From Liolophura sinensis (taxonomy: Eukaryota > Mollusca > Polyplacophora > Chitonida > Chitonidae): DNA of 64,000 bases. Within the stretch, counting starts at the first letter, position 1. Every line of letters begins with the position of its first letter. The stretch spans positions 31,401,979 to 31,465,978 of the forward strand of contig NC_088302.1 in the NCBI RefSeq assembly GCF_032854445.1, in the 5' to 3' direction. The notes under the pieces are model-generated. The model searched no databases. It saw only the letters and a list, made by a program, of their open reading frames with translations, and had not been told where the DNA came from. Shown here one piece after another: positions 20,640 to 33,500 of the stretch. The position numbers and the translations under genes are program-made.

Positions 20640-22169
20640 AATTCAAATCATTAACTCATAGGTAATTTGACTGAACGTGGAAAAATAAGTTATATTTCCC
20701 TTAGTACTGATTCATTGATTTGATTGTTTAGCATTTAACAAAGTAACAAAGACCATTTCGCTTATAAAACGGTGGTCATTATCATTTAAGGGCAGAGTCG
20801 AATGGGATTGCTCGGGGCTACCAGCGACTTGTTGCAAATATGACTGACACGTTGGCATATGTAACATACAGATGAGTGGGACGAGTGGTCTTCAATGCAT
20901 TTCATGAAAAATAACCTAACTGGTCCTATAGGCACTGCCCACCGTTTACTGGTGTCAAGGAGATGAAACCAGAGTTGGCCGTATCTTAAGAATTTCTTTC
21001 TGGAGACTGTGGTTTCAGTGATTGCACCATACTTTGTCAAGTACATATGTACAAATACCCCTTTACCCGCTATCGTCCGTTTCATTCGCCCAGAAAGCAG
21101 GCCTTCGTGGAAAGTTTTTCAGTATGGCGCCAAAAACTAATCAAATAGAAAAGTTTTGCAGGCGATGGTAGACAATTTGAGTCATTGGCCTATATATAAC
21201 TGACGTATAAGTTTTTAACAAAATGACAATAGAACAAAAAATGCAACAAGGACGAATATTATATAAAAAATGAAAACTTGGCAAATCCTTTGAGACAATA
21301 AAGTGCGTCTAGATCATGAAGGTTTTTCACAAGTAAGCTAACACAAATTTCGTTATGGACCACATTGCATGTTAATTTGTGTGTTATATCGTTTTGCTGT
21401 CTTCGTTTTCTATTTCCTTCACGCTTTATGGCCACTGATTGAATTGGAATTCCAGGTCAGTTCAGATCGGATGGATTTTGAACGAGCCAGATGTCAGTAG
21501 CGGAAGAATAAATGCAATGGGTTAGGTTCCAATACAAAAAACGTTTTATCCATCCCGCGCTAAAATCAATTTTATACGAAATAAAAGTAATCATTTTAAC
21601 TACAAACTCAAGTTTATCTGAAAGTATTTTCATTATAATGAGAGAGACCAATCCATATATTAGTGTTGAAATTGAAGGAAGACGTGACAAGGAAGAAGAT
21701 GTTCGGAATTTTGGGATGTTTCCGCAGATTGCAACAAGATGCATTTCTTTGATGTTAAGAAAGCAAAATGAAGCATTACCACTGACTGTCGCCTGCAAGC
21801 CTGTTCACTGGATGTATATCAACGTAAATTTCCTTCAGATGTTTCTCCAGACGACGTAAAACTTTCCACATCACATAACTGTCGTAAACAGTTACTTAAT
21901 AATATCTGTTCAATTTAGACTTCAAACTAACGAAAAACAACCATTTCTGTATTTCTCAGAAAGCTTTCTATATGCTCACGTGTATATAAGTGGAGTATTC
22001 GTTTGCACATTGTACCCCAGCTCACAAAATTCACCGCAGTGCAGCTGATTGTTCTTTGGTGAAAATTGACGATAAGCCAATATAAAACCTCTGTTCATCA
22101 ACTGATCTGAGATTTGCGTTGGGCTTTGCAGTGTCAAGTATATAGAAAGTTTGCTATGATGATACATTA
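20640..22169. other. No gene recognised
   Basis: AT-rich. A + frame of 115 codons (21512-21859) and an overlapping minus frame of 113 codons (21457-21798) show no motif that I recognise. Confidence 0.4.
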
Positions 22170-22222
22170 CTCTCTCTACACCGCCAAGTGCGACGTTAAA
22201 CTCCAAGCACTCACTCACTCAT
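22170..22222 (-). repeat. Interspersed repeat, head fragment
   Basis: The minus strand reads gagtgagtgagtgcttggag then tttaacgtcgcactt, the 5' end of the family at 523-756. Confidence 0.65.
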
Positions 22223-22234
22223 TCTACACCGCTT

Positions 22235-22625
22235 ACACCAAAATGCATGTATCAAGTTGTCTCTGCCAAGCAACCCGTACTAATTCGCCTGTACCAAGCT
22301 ACCAGTAGCAAGCCGTCTTTTCCAAGCTACACGTAACAGGCTGCCTGTAATAAGCTGCATATATCAAGTCGCATGTCCAAGATCCCTCTACCAAGCTGCT
22401 TGTGCTAAGCTGTCTGTACCAGACCAAGCTACATGTACCAAGCCATTTGTAACAAGCTGTACCAAGCTGCCTGTATCAAGCCCTCTGAACCAAACTGCCT
22501 GTTCCAAGCTGTATGCCCAAGCCCCACGTCATTTGTAACAAACTCCCTGTAACAAGCTGCTGGTACCAAGCCTCATAAACGTAGCTGCTAGTACCAAGCT
22601 TTTTGCAACAAACCACTAAGGTGCC
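22235..22625 (+). repeat. Degenerate short tandem repeat based on caagctgcctgta
   Basis: About 20 imperfect units of roughly 13-22 bases built from ccaagctgcctgtac/aacaagccg motifs with irregular spacing. Old, eroded minisatellite. Confidence 0.7.
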
Positions 22626-22844
22626 ATAGCAACCCAAAACTTCACTCACTTTCCCATCACAGTATTTTCACACAGGAACGCATGTTCACGTACTTCTGAT
22701 TTCTGAGGAGGACATAAGGATTTAAATGCGATTACCTTTTATACCATAAAATTCGTTTATACCTGAACTTCTCGTGAAGGATGACTGTGATCCTTAAACC
22801 TTTTGTGGATTGTCAAAGGCCCTTTTCTCCGATGAGAGACAAAA

Positions 22845-23035
22845 CTACATTCTCCCATTCACCTCAAAGGACGGATCAATGTCCAATCTAGAACGGATTC
22901 TCCGATTTGTATCGGGAATGTAATAAAAGACTTCCAAAACCAAGCTCACAAGAATGTATGTAACAATGACAGAGATGAAACTGAGAAAGCCTAATGACAA
23001 ATTCTGCAATGGAGTGCAGACCATCGAAGCGCCTG
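22845..23035 (-). other. Possible membrane-protein exon
   Basis: After a possible acceptor (cctgcag at about 23030 on the minus strand) the frame reads A-S-M-V-C-T-P-L-Q-N-L, then one strongly hydrophobic segment (GFLSFISVIVTYILVSLVL), then a charged tail and stop. A single membrane helix near a C-terminus; a T-Y followed by hydrophobics recalls the last helix of gustatory-receptor-like proteins, but the usual Q-F is absent. Confidence 0.2.
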
Positions 23036-23329
23036 CAGGGGTCAGGCGTGATGAATACATGTGGTCTGAGCACAAATGTCTGCTACCATTGTCCAGTGGC
23101 CGGCAGTAATCACTAACATCGGGGTACATCTACCTAGCAATTTGCTTACTACTCTTGTTATCGTCTGCCAACTGAGGACTGTGTCTGATTGGGGGAATTG
23201 TAGAGTAAATTGCCCCCAAACCGTTGGTTCTGCCAAAAATGACTCTAGATGAAATTGCGAGTTGAGAAATTTCCCTATTCATTGTCCAGCGCTGGAGGTA
23301 TAAGAGTGGCCTGCAAAACCACAAGGCAA

Positions 23330-24350
23330 ATAAGGGTAATATGAAAGGTCAAGCTGAAATAGAATGCAAGAACTCGTTAGACACTTCACAACTGCTGATT
23401 ACTCAATTTATGTTTACTTCCCAATAGTACTTCCCCCATATAAATTGGTCCGGAGAGTTCGTTATGGGTAAGACCTAGAAGCACTAACTCAGAGCAGCTG
23501 ATTGTCTTAAAGTTAAGGCCTGACCTTTTGGACCAATGAACGTTCGGCAAAGTGGTTTAATTTTTTTTGTTAGCGGTTATCGACTGGTCAAAGAAATTGG
23601 TTCTGTAAATGTGGCAAAGGAACGGTGAAGTTCATGATTGTGAAGACAGGGCCACTTTGAAACCAGGCATACGCAGTTTGGGTATCACGAACGCCAATTT
23701 ACTTCATACAATGAGAGCCTTTGACGGTCTACATAAAGAGGTCCAAATCGCAGTTAAACACGTCGTTTTCTTCCGTAACACTGGAGCTAGCGTGAACTGT
23801 TTAAGTGTTTTATGAACGCACATAAAAGGGAAAGCATCACGTACTACTGTACAGGAAAGAACAAACAGAGTTTTATCTTTGGACTGGATAGCTTTGAATT
23901 GCTTTGTGGAAAGTAGCTTTAAAAGTTGTCTATTGTTTGTTATTGTAGATTCTTTACGAAAGAGATAGATACCAGCCTGATTAAAACACAAATACTCAAA
24001 CGTCAACGTTTGGCATTTTCAATATACAAAGAATGAAAGCTCACCTATTACCAATCAAAGATTTTATCATAACATGGCTCAAAACGCCATTCAAATCTGT
24101 AAATCTTTACTTAGACATAACTGGACACATACATGTATTACAGGAACGAACATTTTCTCTGAGGGGAAATTGGAGTTGATATAACCGAGAATGAAACCCA
24201 TTTTAACTGTACCAAAGCACACAAAATAATTCCCAAATCATGTGCTGATTTATTTATTTGTGTGGAATGACATTTTTCGTGAGCGAACTTGCGAAGACGA
24301 ACTCTGTGGATTACTTCATTTAAGGACATAAATGTTTCTCGAAAGAAAGC
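23330..24350. other. No gene recognised
   Basis: AT-rich non-coding sequence; only short chance frames on both strands. Confidence 0.4.
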
Positions 24351-24467
24351 TCCTCTCCGGCCGCAAGTGGGAAGGTCTACCAACACCCCGGGCTCTGTCC
24401 GGTTTCCTCACACCATAATGCTGACCACCATCGTATACTAGTAAGTCAAATATTCTTGAGCACCATG
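24351..24467 (+). mobile_element. SINE 3' fragment, diverged
   Basis: Sense order: tcctctccggccgcaagtgg, gaaggtctacc, ccccgggctctgtccggttt, ccataatgctgaccaccatc, aaatattcttgagcaccatgg. The 5' tRNA-like head and the tail are lost. Confidence 0.75.
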
Positions 24468-25070
24468 GCTTACGCAGAATCAAGTACAAAAATGCAGGGA
24501 TTGCAATTTATTGCTCCTGCTGCTATAATCTTCCTCTTTATGTTTTAAATGTGTCACAACACAGCATCTACATGTGGGCATATGTATCCGACACAGTTGT
24601 CACGAAAACTTCACCACCATTCAAGCGTGTCCAGTACGAAGCGTGTTTCGGCTAGCGAGCCTGAGCGAGTCTTTTGGGTCGTATATACTCGTATGGTGCG
24701 TGAGCAGCGCTCGCAGTTGGTGTCAGTCGGCATCAGACGGTCTTTCCCACTCTCCAGCGGTCCCAAATGTTTTGGATAGAGTAGCAAAACATGCGATCGC
24801 CAATAGTATTCGTTAGCGGCACTGCTCCCACTAGATCGCTAGTCGAGACTCGCTTTAGTGTAAGTCCACGCGACACTTTGTATTGGATCTTACTTTTTAT
24901 ATGTGGTGAAAGCAAAGCATTCCAAGTAAGTCTAAACCAGTTGTGCTTGATAAATTGCAATTAAACTCACTATATTGTTTACCTATTTCCACTTAAACCG
25001 TTGTGTTACGTGGTATGTAAGTTGTATACTATATACATATAAGTACTATATAAACAATAACACGAACAGA

Positions 25071-25160
25071 TAGAATAAAACCATAACTGAGGCAAATTTA
25101 CAAGAAACCCCATTTTGCCAACTACCGCACTGTCGTCGTTACTCTCCTTGCTACAGTCAT
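25071..25160 (+). repeat. Dispersed repeat, head of the 48-bp family
   Basis: Reads atagaataaaaccataactg, aggcaaatttacaagaaacc and one diverged unit (ccgcactgtcgtcgttactc). Confidence 0.55.
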
Positions 25161-25439
25161 GAGAGGCATGACAACGGGTCGAGTATTCAGCTTGGCACCT
25201 ATAAAACATGGATAAGTGGACTGTTCTTATTTTCTGACGTGGAACATTGTGTTAGCTCCAGTTTGGCAAATGTCCTGCTCTTTATTGTATTACCAATGCG
25301 GAATGAGTTTACATTTGCATACCGGTCGTTTTGTCCCATGTTCAAATCGATTCACGAATGGACGCTAAGCAAAGTAAAACCGGGGAATCTATACGCGACC
25401 TTGTCTAATTTTCTAGTCATTGTCCTCCTCTATTAACTC

Positions 25440-26505
25440 AAACGGAACAATTAACAAAGTCAATTCTGCCCATGCTCAGTAAATCATTTGTCCACGGCTG
25501 TGAATACTGGAGCAGATAACAGTGGTACTCCGCTGGGTATGTCAGACTGTGTAGTTAGGGTTCGGCCGGGTTTGCCACAAGCTGAGGTTGGCCGCGTGTG
25601 GACTATCGGAAATGGATTACACGATCCCGTCAGATAACAAATGGATAGCCAGTCAAGACTAGGAAGATGTAATTGCGTTGTCTGACAAAAACATATCGAC
25701 CTGTCTTTAAGAAATCGAGTCTCTATGGCAGTCCTTTATATCCACAATGGCTACCGTGTCAATTGCGTAATCGTTTTCCGCAGGATAAGTCAAATAGCCG
25801 ATCCGTCTTGGGCCGATTCTCTCTCAGATATAGTTTTAGAAGTCTTCGCGAAGGCTACTTCGGAAAAGATGACAAAAGCTTGTTTCAATCAGCGCATGGG
25901 GCGGAAGTTTCGTTGGGTGTTGCCAAAGTGTTCTTGATAATAGTTTTTTGTATTGGCGGTCCTAAGCTGACCTCGATTTCCATTGCCATACAGAAGTAAT
26001 CTAGTGGTATCGTCAGACTGGCGAATTAAATCCTGATAGCTCCTCCACAAGACTGTCATCTAGGTAAAAGCCTTCTTGACCAACTTGTTATCCCTTTGAA
26101 AGTGTAACAACGGAAAAGCTATGAATTCATCGTTGGGCATCGATTGGAAAAATCCTCCCTGTTGTTTTCGACAGGAGAATATTGACTGACCTGTTGTGTT
26201 TCATGAACTCGTGAAATCCACTTCATTAGAATAGATCATCTGTTGAGCATGCAGACGGGAAAAGCTACTCCCTGTTTGACAGACAACCGATAACGTCCGC
26301 TAATCAACAAGCGGTTGTTTGAACTAATCACCACGGGAATAAGCTAATAGAGTTAATCAGACAGATTGAGCGCACGTCAACCGTCAGCTCACAACAACCG
26401 AAGTAGATGAATAACGGATAAAAAAAAAAAACCAAGAGCAGTTCAAACAGCGAAGAAAATGTAAACCACAAAGAGTTTGATAAACAATATTAATTACATG
26501 GTGAC
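25440..26505. other. No gene recognised
   Basis: Contains a 108-codon + frame (25673-25999) overlapped by a second frame; neither has a recognisable motif. Confidence 0.4.
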
Positions 26506-26820
26506 GAAAGCCACCGACAAAAAGATTACTGGTCTGTTATGTACTGGTAAATGAAAACGAAAGCCACTGACAAAAAGATTACTGGTCTGTTATGTACTGG
26601 TAAATGAAAACGAAAGCCACCGACAAAAAGATTACTGGTCTGTTATGTACTGGTAAATGAAAACGATAGCCACCGACAAAAAGATTACTGGTCTGTTATG
26701 TACTGGTAAATGAAAACGAAAGCCACTGACACAAAGATTACTGGTCTGTTATGTACTGGTAAATGAAAACGAAAGCCACTGACACAAAGATTACTGGTCT
26801 GTTATGTACTGGTAAATGAA
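26506..26820 (+). repeat. 53-bp minisatellite, 6 units
   Basis: Unit begins gaaagccaccgacaaaaaga and continues ttactggtctgttatgtact ggtaaatgaaaac. Units differ at only a few bases (accg/actg, caaaaag/cacaaag, gaaag/gatag), so the array is young or homogenised. Confidence 0.95.
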
Positions 26821-27065
26821 AGAGGTGGGGGAAAACACTTTAGGACTTGGGCCTTAACAGAGTGTTTAGATCTGTTCATTTCACATCATTAATGTCATCT
26901 TTTCAGTGACTGGTTACAGAAGATGGTGTTTTTAGTCGCCACGTGCACGTTGGTGTGAAAGTGTTGATACGGTTACAGTGATAAAGATAGGGGAGATGTA
27001 CGCAGAGTATCATATTGTCTTTTGTATTGTGTATTTTGTTGGTGGGCTAACCATTCCCAAAGCCT

Positions 27066-27475
27066 GGGGCCGATTCCAGAGAGCTATTTCTGACTTAAGT
27101 CAAACTTTAAAATACCATATTTAAGCTTATTTTAGGACTTTGGAAATTAAAATTTTGCCCACCACATTAATGTCATCTTCAGACAGATGTGTCCAAATTT
27201 CAACTTCCTGCATCAAAAATATACTTTCTGAAGAAGTTCTAAATTTTGTCTTTTTATTTATTTAATTGGTGTTTTACCATCCACAGGTTGCTGCAAAACC
27301 TCCTCACGTACGGCCGGAGGGGAAGCCAGAAAGAACTGGACTTGAACTCACAGCGACCGCACTGGTGAGAGACTTCTGGGTCATTACGTTGCGCTAGAAC
27401 GCTAACCAACTGAACCACGGAGGCTCCTTTTCACATTTTGACTTCAGTCAGAAATGGCTTTGTGGAATCGGCCTC
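27066..27475 (+). mobile_element. MITE, ggccgattcc family, copy 2, split by a SINE
   Basis: Left end ggggccgattccagagagct and right end aatggctttgtggaatcggc are inverted copies. The internal sequence matches copy 1, but between aaattttgtc (27250) and cattttgac (27434) a SINE is inserted. Confidence 0.85.
27251..27428 (-). mobile_element. tRNA-derived SINE nested in a MITE
   Basis: Reverse complement order: tttatttaattggtgtttta, cacgtacggccggagggg, gaactcacagcgaccgcact, tgggtcattacgttgcgcta, accaactgaaccacggaggc. The middle (cggcggccagcat to cccacgaccatc) is deleted. Flanks aaattttgtc/acattttgac look like a diverged target duplication. Confidence 0.8.
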
Positions 27476-27589
27476 AGATCCCTTTGCCTTGTTTTCGTGT
27501 TAATGTTTATTAAATGTGATGACGACATAACACAATGAGTAATTCTAAACAATGTACGTCTAATAAATTATATATTTAACATCACTGCA

Positions 27590-28003
27590 GTTTCAGTTAC
27601 ATACTATGACCCTTGGGTCGTTCCCATACGCACAGGATCCAGTTTCAGTTACATACTATGGCGGCTTGGACCATTCCCATTCGCGCAGGATCCAGTTTCA
27701 GTTACATACTATGGCGACATGAACCATTCCCCATACGCACAGGATCCAGTTTCAGTTACATACTATGGCACTTGTACCATTCCCATACGCACAGGATCCA
27801 GTTTCAGTTACATACTATGGCGCTTGTACCATTCCCATAGGCACAGGATCCAGTTTGAGTTACATACTATGGACCTTGGGCCATTCCCATACGCACAGGA
27901 TCCAGTTTCAGTTACATACTATGCCGCTTAAACCATTCCCATACGTACAGGGGTTCAGTTTCAGTTACATACTATGGCCCTTGGACAATTCCCATACGTA
28001 CAG
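27590..28003 (+). repeat. 52-bp minisatellite, short array (8 units), forward
   Basis: Unit cagtttcagttacatactat, then ggcgcttg(g/t)accattcccat, then acgcacaggatc. It contains GGATCC. The same unit in reverse complement makes up the large array at 30520-33835. Confidence 0.95.
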
Positions 28004-28246
28004 ATGAAATACCCGCATCTGATATTCATAGCGAGAAAGTGTGAACTGAACAAAATTAGCTATAGAAGAGTTAGGCAGCGGGGTACCTATTGCTTTGCAG
28101 TGACCAATTGTGCCCTGACCAAACTGATCAATTCATGTCTTGAAATGCATGAGCACTACGCTGACAGTTTGTCCAAAAAGGTCATCGTAAAGGCAGGTAT
28201 GGAAAATAAACTGTACAGCGAAGAGCTGAATTCCTTTAAGCTGTAA
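28004..28246 (+). other. Unassigned open frame next to the short 52-bp array
   Basis: After the last repeat's acgtacag, a frame of about 78 codons reads MKYPHLIFIARKCELN... and ends KLYSEELNSFKL-stop. The repeat end could act as an acceptor. No family recognised. Confidence 0.2.
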
Positions 28247-28249
28247 AGG

Positions 28250-30519
28250 CTGCTTTTTAATATATGGCGAGGCTTTAGCAGTTCGACAATGTTGATCAAA
28301 TCATAAAGAATCCATTTTTATTACTAACATATACTCCCTTTTTGTGCACATTTTTCTCAAAGAAATCATAAGGGAAAATTAAATTACTATTAATTATTAC
28401 TTATTTAACCTTAAAGCTCAGACAACATATTTGCTCAACCATAATCAGTAATGAAATGTTGAGCTTAATGCAGAAAATTATGGTTTCAAACACTAACAAG
28501 CACCTGCATGAAATGTAGAAGAGTAGCCAACGCAGACGGATACCAGTTCCATCTGAGACTGGTGCAGTTGTTATTAGACCTTATGTTTTTGCACAATGTT
28601 CAACTACCAATGTATTATATGCATGGAACCATACAAATACAGCAATGGAAGAATATATGGCAATTTACTAGAGTCAAGGGACACAACTGATTCCAGTACA
28701 ATCCCCAAATGGCAAATCTTATCTGGTCTTGTATATTCATAAGACTGGTCTTTGTTTTCTCCCCTGCCGAGAGTATGACAAGAGGGATGCCTTAAACGTC
28801 AATATTGTCCCTTATCTACATGTACGAATATATCTCATACGGCCTTGTATAAGTGGTATACGAACTGCCTGCGTGGCTGCGTAAGTTAGAGCGTACATAT
28901 GATCAAATCTGATTTCAAGCAGTATGCATCATAAAAAGTTGCTTCAGATATCCACTAACTAAAATTTGTCCTTTCAAGTTAATATTTTCTAAACTGTTGC
29001 AACAAAAATAGTGGTAATGAAACTGCAATCTTTGATCTCTGGGTAAATGATCTTTGCCATTGCCATTGTAAAAACGTATCTGGTTCCGCTTAACCTGGGA
29101 CTAAAGCAATGAAAATATTGATTTATGCATGTTGATGAAAATTAAGAGTTGCTATAAAGGCGAATCTGGGATGATTAGCCATTGTGATCATTTACTTTAT
29201 GGCTACAGATGTCGACTTTGCGAAATTTTCACGTATACTTATTCAGTTGTTTGTTACATAATAGAGTTATAGGTAAAGAAAATTACCGACTGCTTCCCTT
29301 TCTCTATAAATCCTGTAGTTTGGCTATAATTACATTGTTTCTTTAGGTTTATAGAGCTACGAATTTCTAATTCTATCATGGGTGATTTGTTCACCGCTTT
29401 TACCTTGATAAATTTGATTTTTAATTTTGGTACAGCGTCTGCTATATGTATATATTCTTCCACTCGTGCCAAAATCGCAATTGAAGAGTGAGCTATTTTT
29501 GAACAAGGCATTAAACGCATATCAAGTAAATAAGAACGCAACATATATGTATATACGCAACCCAAGGAATAGAACATCTCGCATTTTGAATAATGCTAGC
29601 AACTGCCTAAATGGAGCAAATAAGAAAACAGTTTTCTTCCATATATCCCTTGTCTACATTTTATGGAATATTGATACACAGTCAGCCTTGTTTTCAGCAG
29701 AAAGACATACCTATTGAACATCCTGTTTTTGTTTGCTTTGGAATAAATGTTTCATTAGCAACTCATAATATAAACACAAGGAAATGATGATTAAACAATG
29801 GCAGTTTGGCGGTAAAGTTAATTCTTACAGATAATCAATACCGTTAAGTGAAAACTGACACATCTTTAGCACCGCTTGAGTCAAGTGTAGTTAAATCAAT
29901 AACAAAATCACTTCAGTTGTTGAACGAGGCGTATTGCCAAGTTTTTCTTCCTCGATGACTTCGTGTATGAATGACCATGGCCCCTAATCGACATGTTTCG
30001 ATTTATTTGTGAGTGAATTTCCTTTCTTAAAGCTCTTTGAGACAGATTCAGCAATCACAAGGCAAATGTTGAAGTGACCGCTGATAATGTTATAGCGTTA
30101 AAGTCAGTTTAGTGCGAATCAGGAATAGGAATTAGTCTGTTTTGGGAATGTTGTGTCACTGTTGCTCCTTGTTGAATTATGGCCTATTTTTTTCGGGGGT
30201 GGGGTCAGGGGGAGGGGGGGGGAGTCGCCTATATTCAGCTGTCTGTAAAATCAGTCATATATGCTACGAAAATTGCCTTTAGTCAGTGACACTCTGCAAG
30301 CTCTGCACACGAATATGGTTGGTCGGTTGAGCTTATTCGCGTCTCCATTCAGCCGAACATAGGCAATACATGGACATGAAAGAAACAACGCAAGATAACA
30401 GATCAAGAAGGACGTCATTCATGCAGTAAATAGACTGGAAGTGAAACATACGGGAAGCAATGCTTAAAAAGTAATAACTTACAAACCTCATTTCATCATG
30501 GCTTCAGCGGAATTAGATT
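28250..30519. other. Spacer between the two 52-bp arrays; no gene recognised
   Basis: AT-rich unique sequence of about 2.3 kb with short chance frames (a 107-codon minus frame at 29254-29577 and a 96-codon + frame at 29427-29717) and a G-rich run at 30195-30222. Confidence 0.5.
30195..30222 (+). other. G-rich tract, possible G-quadruplex
   Basis: Reads gggggtggggtcaggggg then a then nine g: four G-runs of at least four with loops of 1-3 bases, which meets the usual G-quadruplex pattern. It lies 300 bases before the large 52-bp array. Confidence 0.7.
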
Positions 30520-33500
30520 CCCATTCGCGCAGTATGTAACTGAAACTGAACCCTGTGCGTATGGGAATGGTTCAAGCGCCATAGTATGTAACTGAAACTG
30601 GATCCTGTGCGTATGGGAATGGTTCAAGCGCCATATTATGTAACTGAAACTGGTTCCTGTGCGTATGGGAATGGTTCAAGCGCCATAGTATGTAACTGAA
30701 ACCGGATCCTATGCGTATGGGAATGGTTCAAGCGCCATAGTATGTAGCTGAAACTGGATCCTGTGCGTATGGGAATGGTTCAAGCGCCATAGTATGTAAC
30801 TGAAACTGGATCCTGTGCGTATGGGAATGGTTCAAGCGCCATATTATGTAACTGAAACTGGTTCCTGTGCGTATGGGAATGGTTCAAGCGCCATAGTATG
30901 TAACTGAAACCGGATCCTATGCGTATGGGAATGGTTCAAGCGCCATAGTATGTAGCTGAAACTGGATCCTGTGCGTATGGGAATGGTTCAAGCCCCATAG
31001 TATGTAACTGAAAGTGGATCCTGTGCGTATGGGAATGGTCCAGGCGCCATAGTATTTAACTGAAACTGGATCCTGTGCGTATAGGAATGGTTCAAGGGCC
31101 ATGGTATGTAACTGAAAGTGGATCCTGTGCGTATGGGAATGGTTCAAGCGCCATAGTGTGTAACTCAAACTGGATTCTGTGCGTATGGGAATGGTTCAAG
31201 GGCCATAGTATGTAACTGAAACTGGATCCTGTGCGTATGGGAATGGTTCAAGCGCCATAGTATGTAACTGAAACTGGATCCTCTGCGTATGGGAATGGTT
31301 CAAGCGCCATAGTATGTAACTGAAACTTTATCCTGTGCGTATGGGAATGGCCCAAGGGCCACAGCATGTAACTGAAACTGGATCCTGTGCGTATGGGAAT
31401 GGTTCAAACGCCATAGTATGTAACTGAAACTGGATGCTGTACGTATGGGAATGGCCCAGGGGCCATAGTATGTAACTCAAACTGGATCCTGTGCGTATGG
31501 GAATGGCCCAAGGGCCACAGTATGTAACTGAAACTGGATCCTGTGCAAATAGGAATGATTCAAGCGCCATAGTATGTAACTCAAACTGGATCCTATGCGT
31601 ATGGGAATGGTTCAAGCGCCATAGTATGTAACTCAAACTGGATCCCGTACGTATGGGAATGGCCAAAGGGCCATAGTATGTAACTGAAACTGGATCCTGT
31701 GTGTATGGGAATGGCCCAGGGGCCATAGTATGTAACTGAAACTGCATCCTGTGCGTATGGGAATGGTTCAAGCGCCATAGTATGTAACTCAAACTGCATC
31801 CTGTGCGTATGGGAATGGTTCAAGCGCCATAGTATGTAACTGAAACTGGATCCTGTGCGTATAGGAATGGTTCAAGGGCCATAGTATGTAACTGAAACTG
31901 GATCCTGTGCGTATGGGAATGGTTCAAGCGCCATAGTGTGTAACTGAAACTGGATCCTGTGCGTATGGGAATGGTTCAAGGGCCATAGTATGTAACTGAA
32001 ACTTTATCCTGTGCGTATGGGAATGGCCCAAGGGCCACAGTATGTAACTGAAAGTGGATCCTGTGCGTATGGGAATGGTTCAAGCGCCATAGTGTGTAAC
32101 TCAAACTGGATTCTGTGCGTATGGGAATGGTTCAAGGGCCATAGTATGTAACTCAAACTGGATCCCGTGCGTATGGGAATGGTTCAAGCGCCATAGTATG
32201 TAACTCAAACTGGATCCTGTGCGTATGGGAATGGCCCAGGGGCAATATGATGTAAGTCAAACTGGATCCTGTGCGTATGGGAATGGCCCAAGGGCCACAG
32301 TATGTAACTGAAACTGGATCCTGTGCGTATAGGAATAATTCAAGTGCCATAGTATGTAACTGAAATTGGATCCTGTGCGTATGGGAATGGCCCAAGAGCC
32401 ATAGTATGTAACTGAAACTGGATCCTGTGCGTATGGGAATGGTCCATGCGCCATAGTATGTAACTGAAACTGGATCCTGTGCGTATGGGAATGGCCCAAG
32501 GGCCATAGTATGTAACTCAAACTGGATCGTGTGCGTATGGGAATGGCCCAAGGGCCATATTAAGTAACTGAAACTGGATCCTGTGCGTTTGGGAATGGTC
32601 CAGGCGCCATAGTATTTAACTGACACTGGATCCTGTGCGTATGGGAATGGTTCAAGCGCCATAGTATGTAACTGAAACTGGATCCTGCACGTATGGGAAT
32701 GGTTCAAGCCCCATAGTATGTAAATGAAACTGGATCCTGTGCGTATAGGAATGGTTCAAGGGCCATAGTATGTAACTGAAACTGGATCCTGTGCGTATGG
32801 GAATGGTTCAAGCGCCATAGTATGTAACTGAAACTGAACCCTGTGCGTATGGGAATGGCCCAAGGGCCATAGTATGTAACTGAAACTGGATCCTGTGCGT
32901 TTGGGAATGGTCCAAGCGCCATAGTATTTAACTGACACTGGATCCTGTACGTATGGGAATGGTTCAAGCGCCATAGTATGTAACTGAAACTGAATCCTGT
33001 GCGTATGGGAATGGTTCAAGGGCCATAGTATGTAAATGAAACTGGATCCTGTGCGTATAGGAATGGTTCAAGGGCCATAGTATATAACTCAAACTGGATC
33101 CTGTGCGTATGGGAATGGTTCAAGCGCCATAATATGTAACTGAAACTGGATGCTGTGCGTATGGGAATGGCCCTTGGGCCATAGTATGTAACTGAAACTG
33201 GATCCTGTGCGTATGGGAATGGTTCAAGCGCCACAGTATGTAACTGAAACTTTATCCTGTGCGTATGGGAATGGCCCAAGGGCCATAGTATGTAACTCAA
33301 ACTGGATCCTACGCGTATGGGAATGGTTCAAGGGTCATAGTATGTAACTGAAACTGGATCCTGTGCGTATGGGAATGGTTCAAGCGCCATAATATGTAAC
33401 TGAAACTGGATGCTGTGCGTATGGGAATGGCCCAAGGGCCATAGTATGTAACTGAAACTGGATCCTGTGCGTATGGGAATGGTTCAAGTGCCACAGTATG

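Noticed and set aside
21457-21859. Overlapping 115- and 113-codon frames on opposite strands
   Set aside because: No motif, no splice context, and complementary to each other; best explained as chance.
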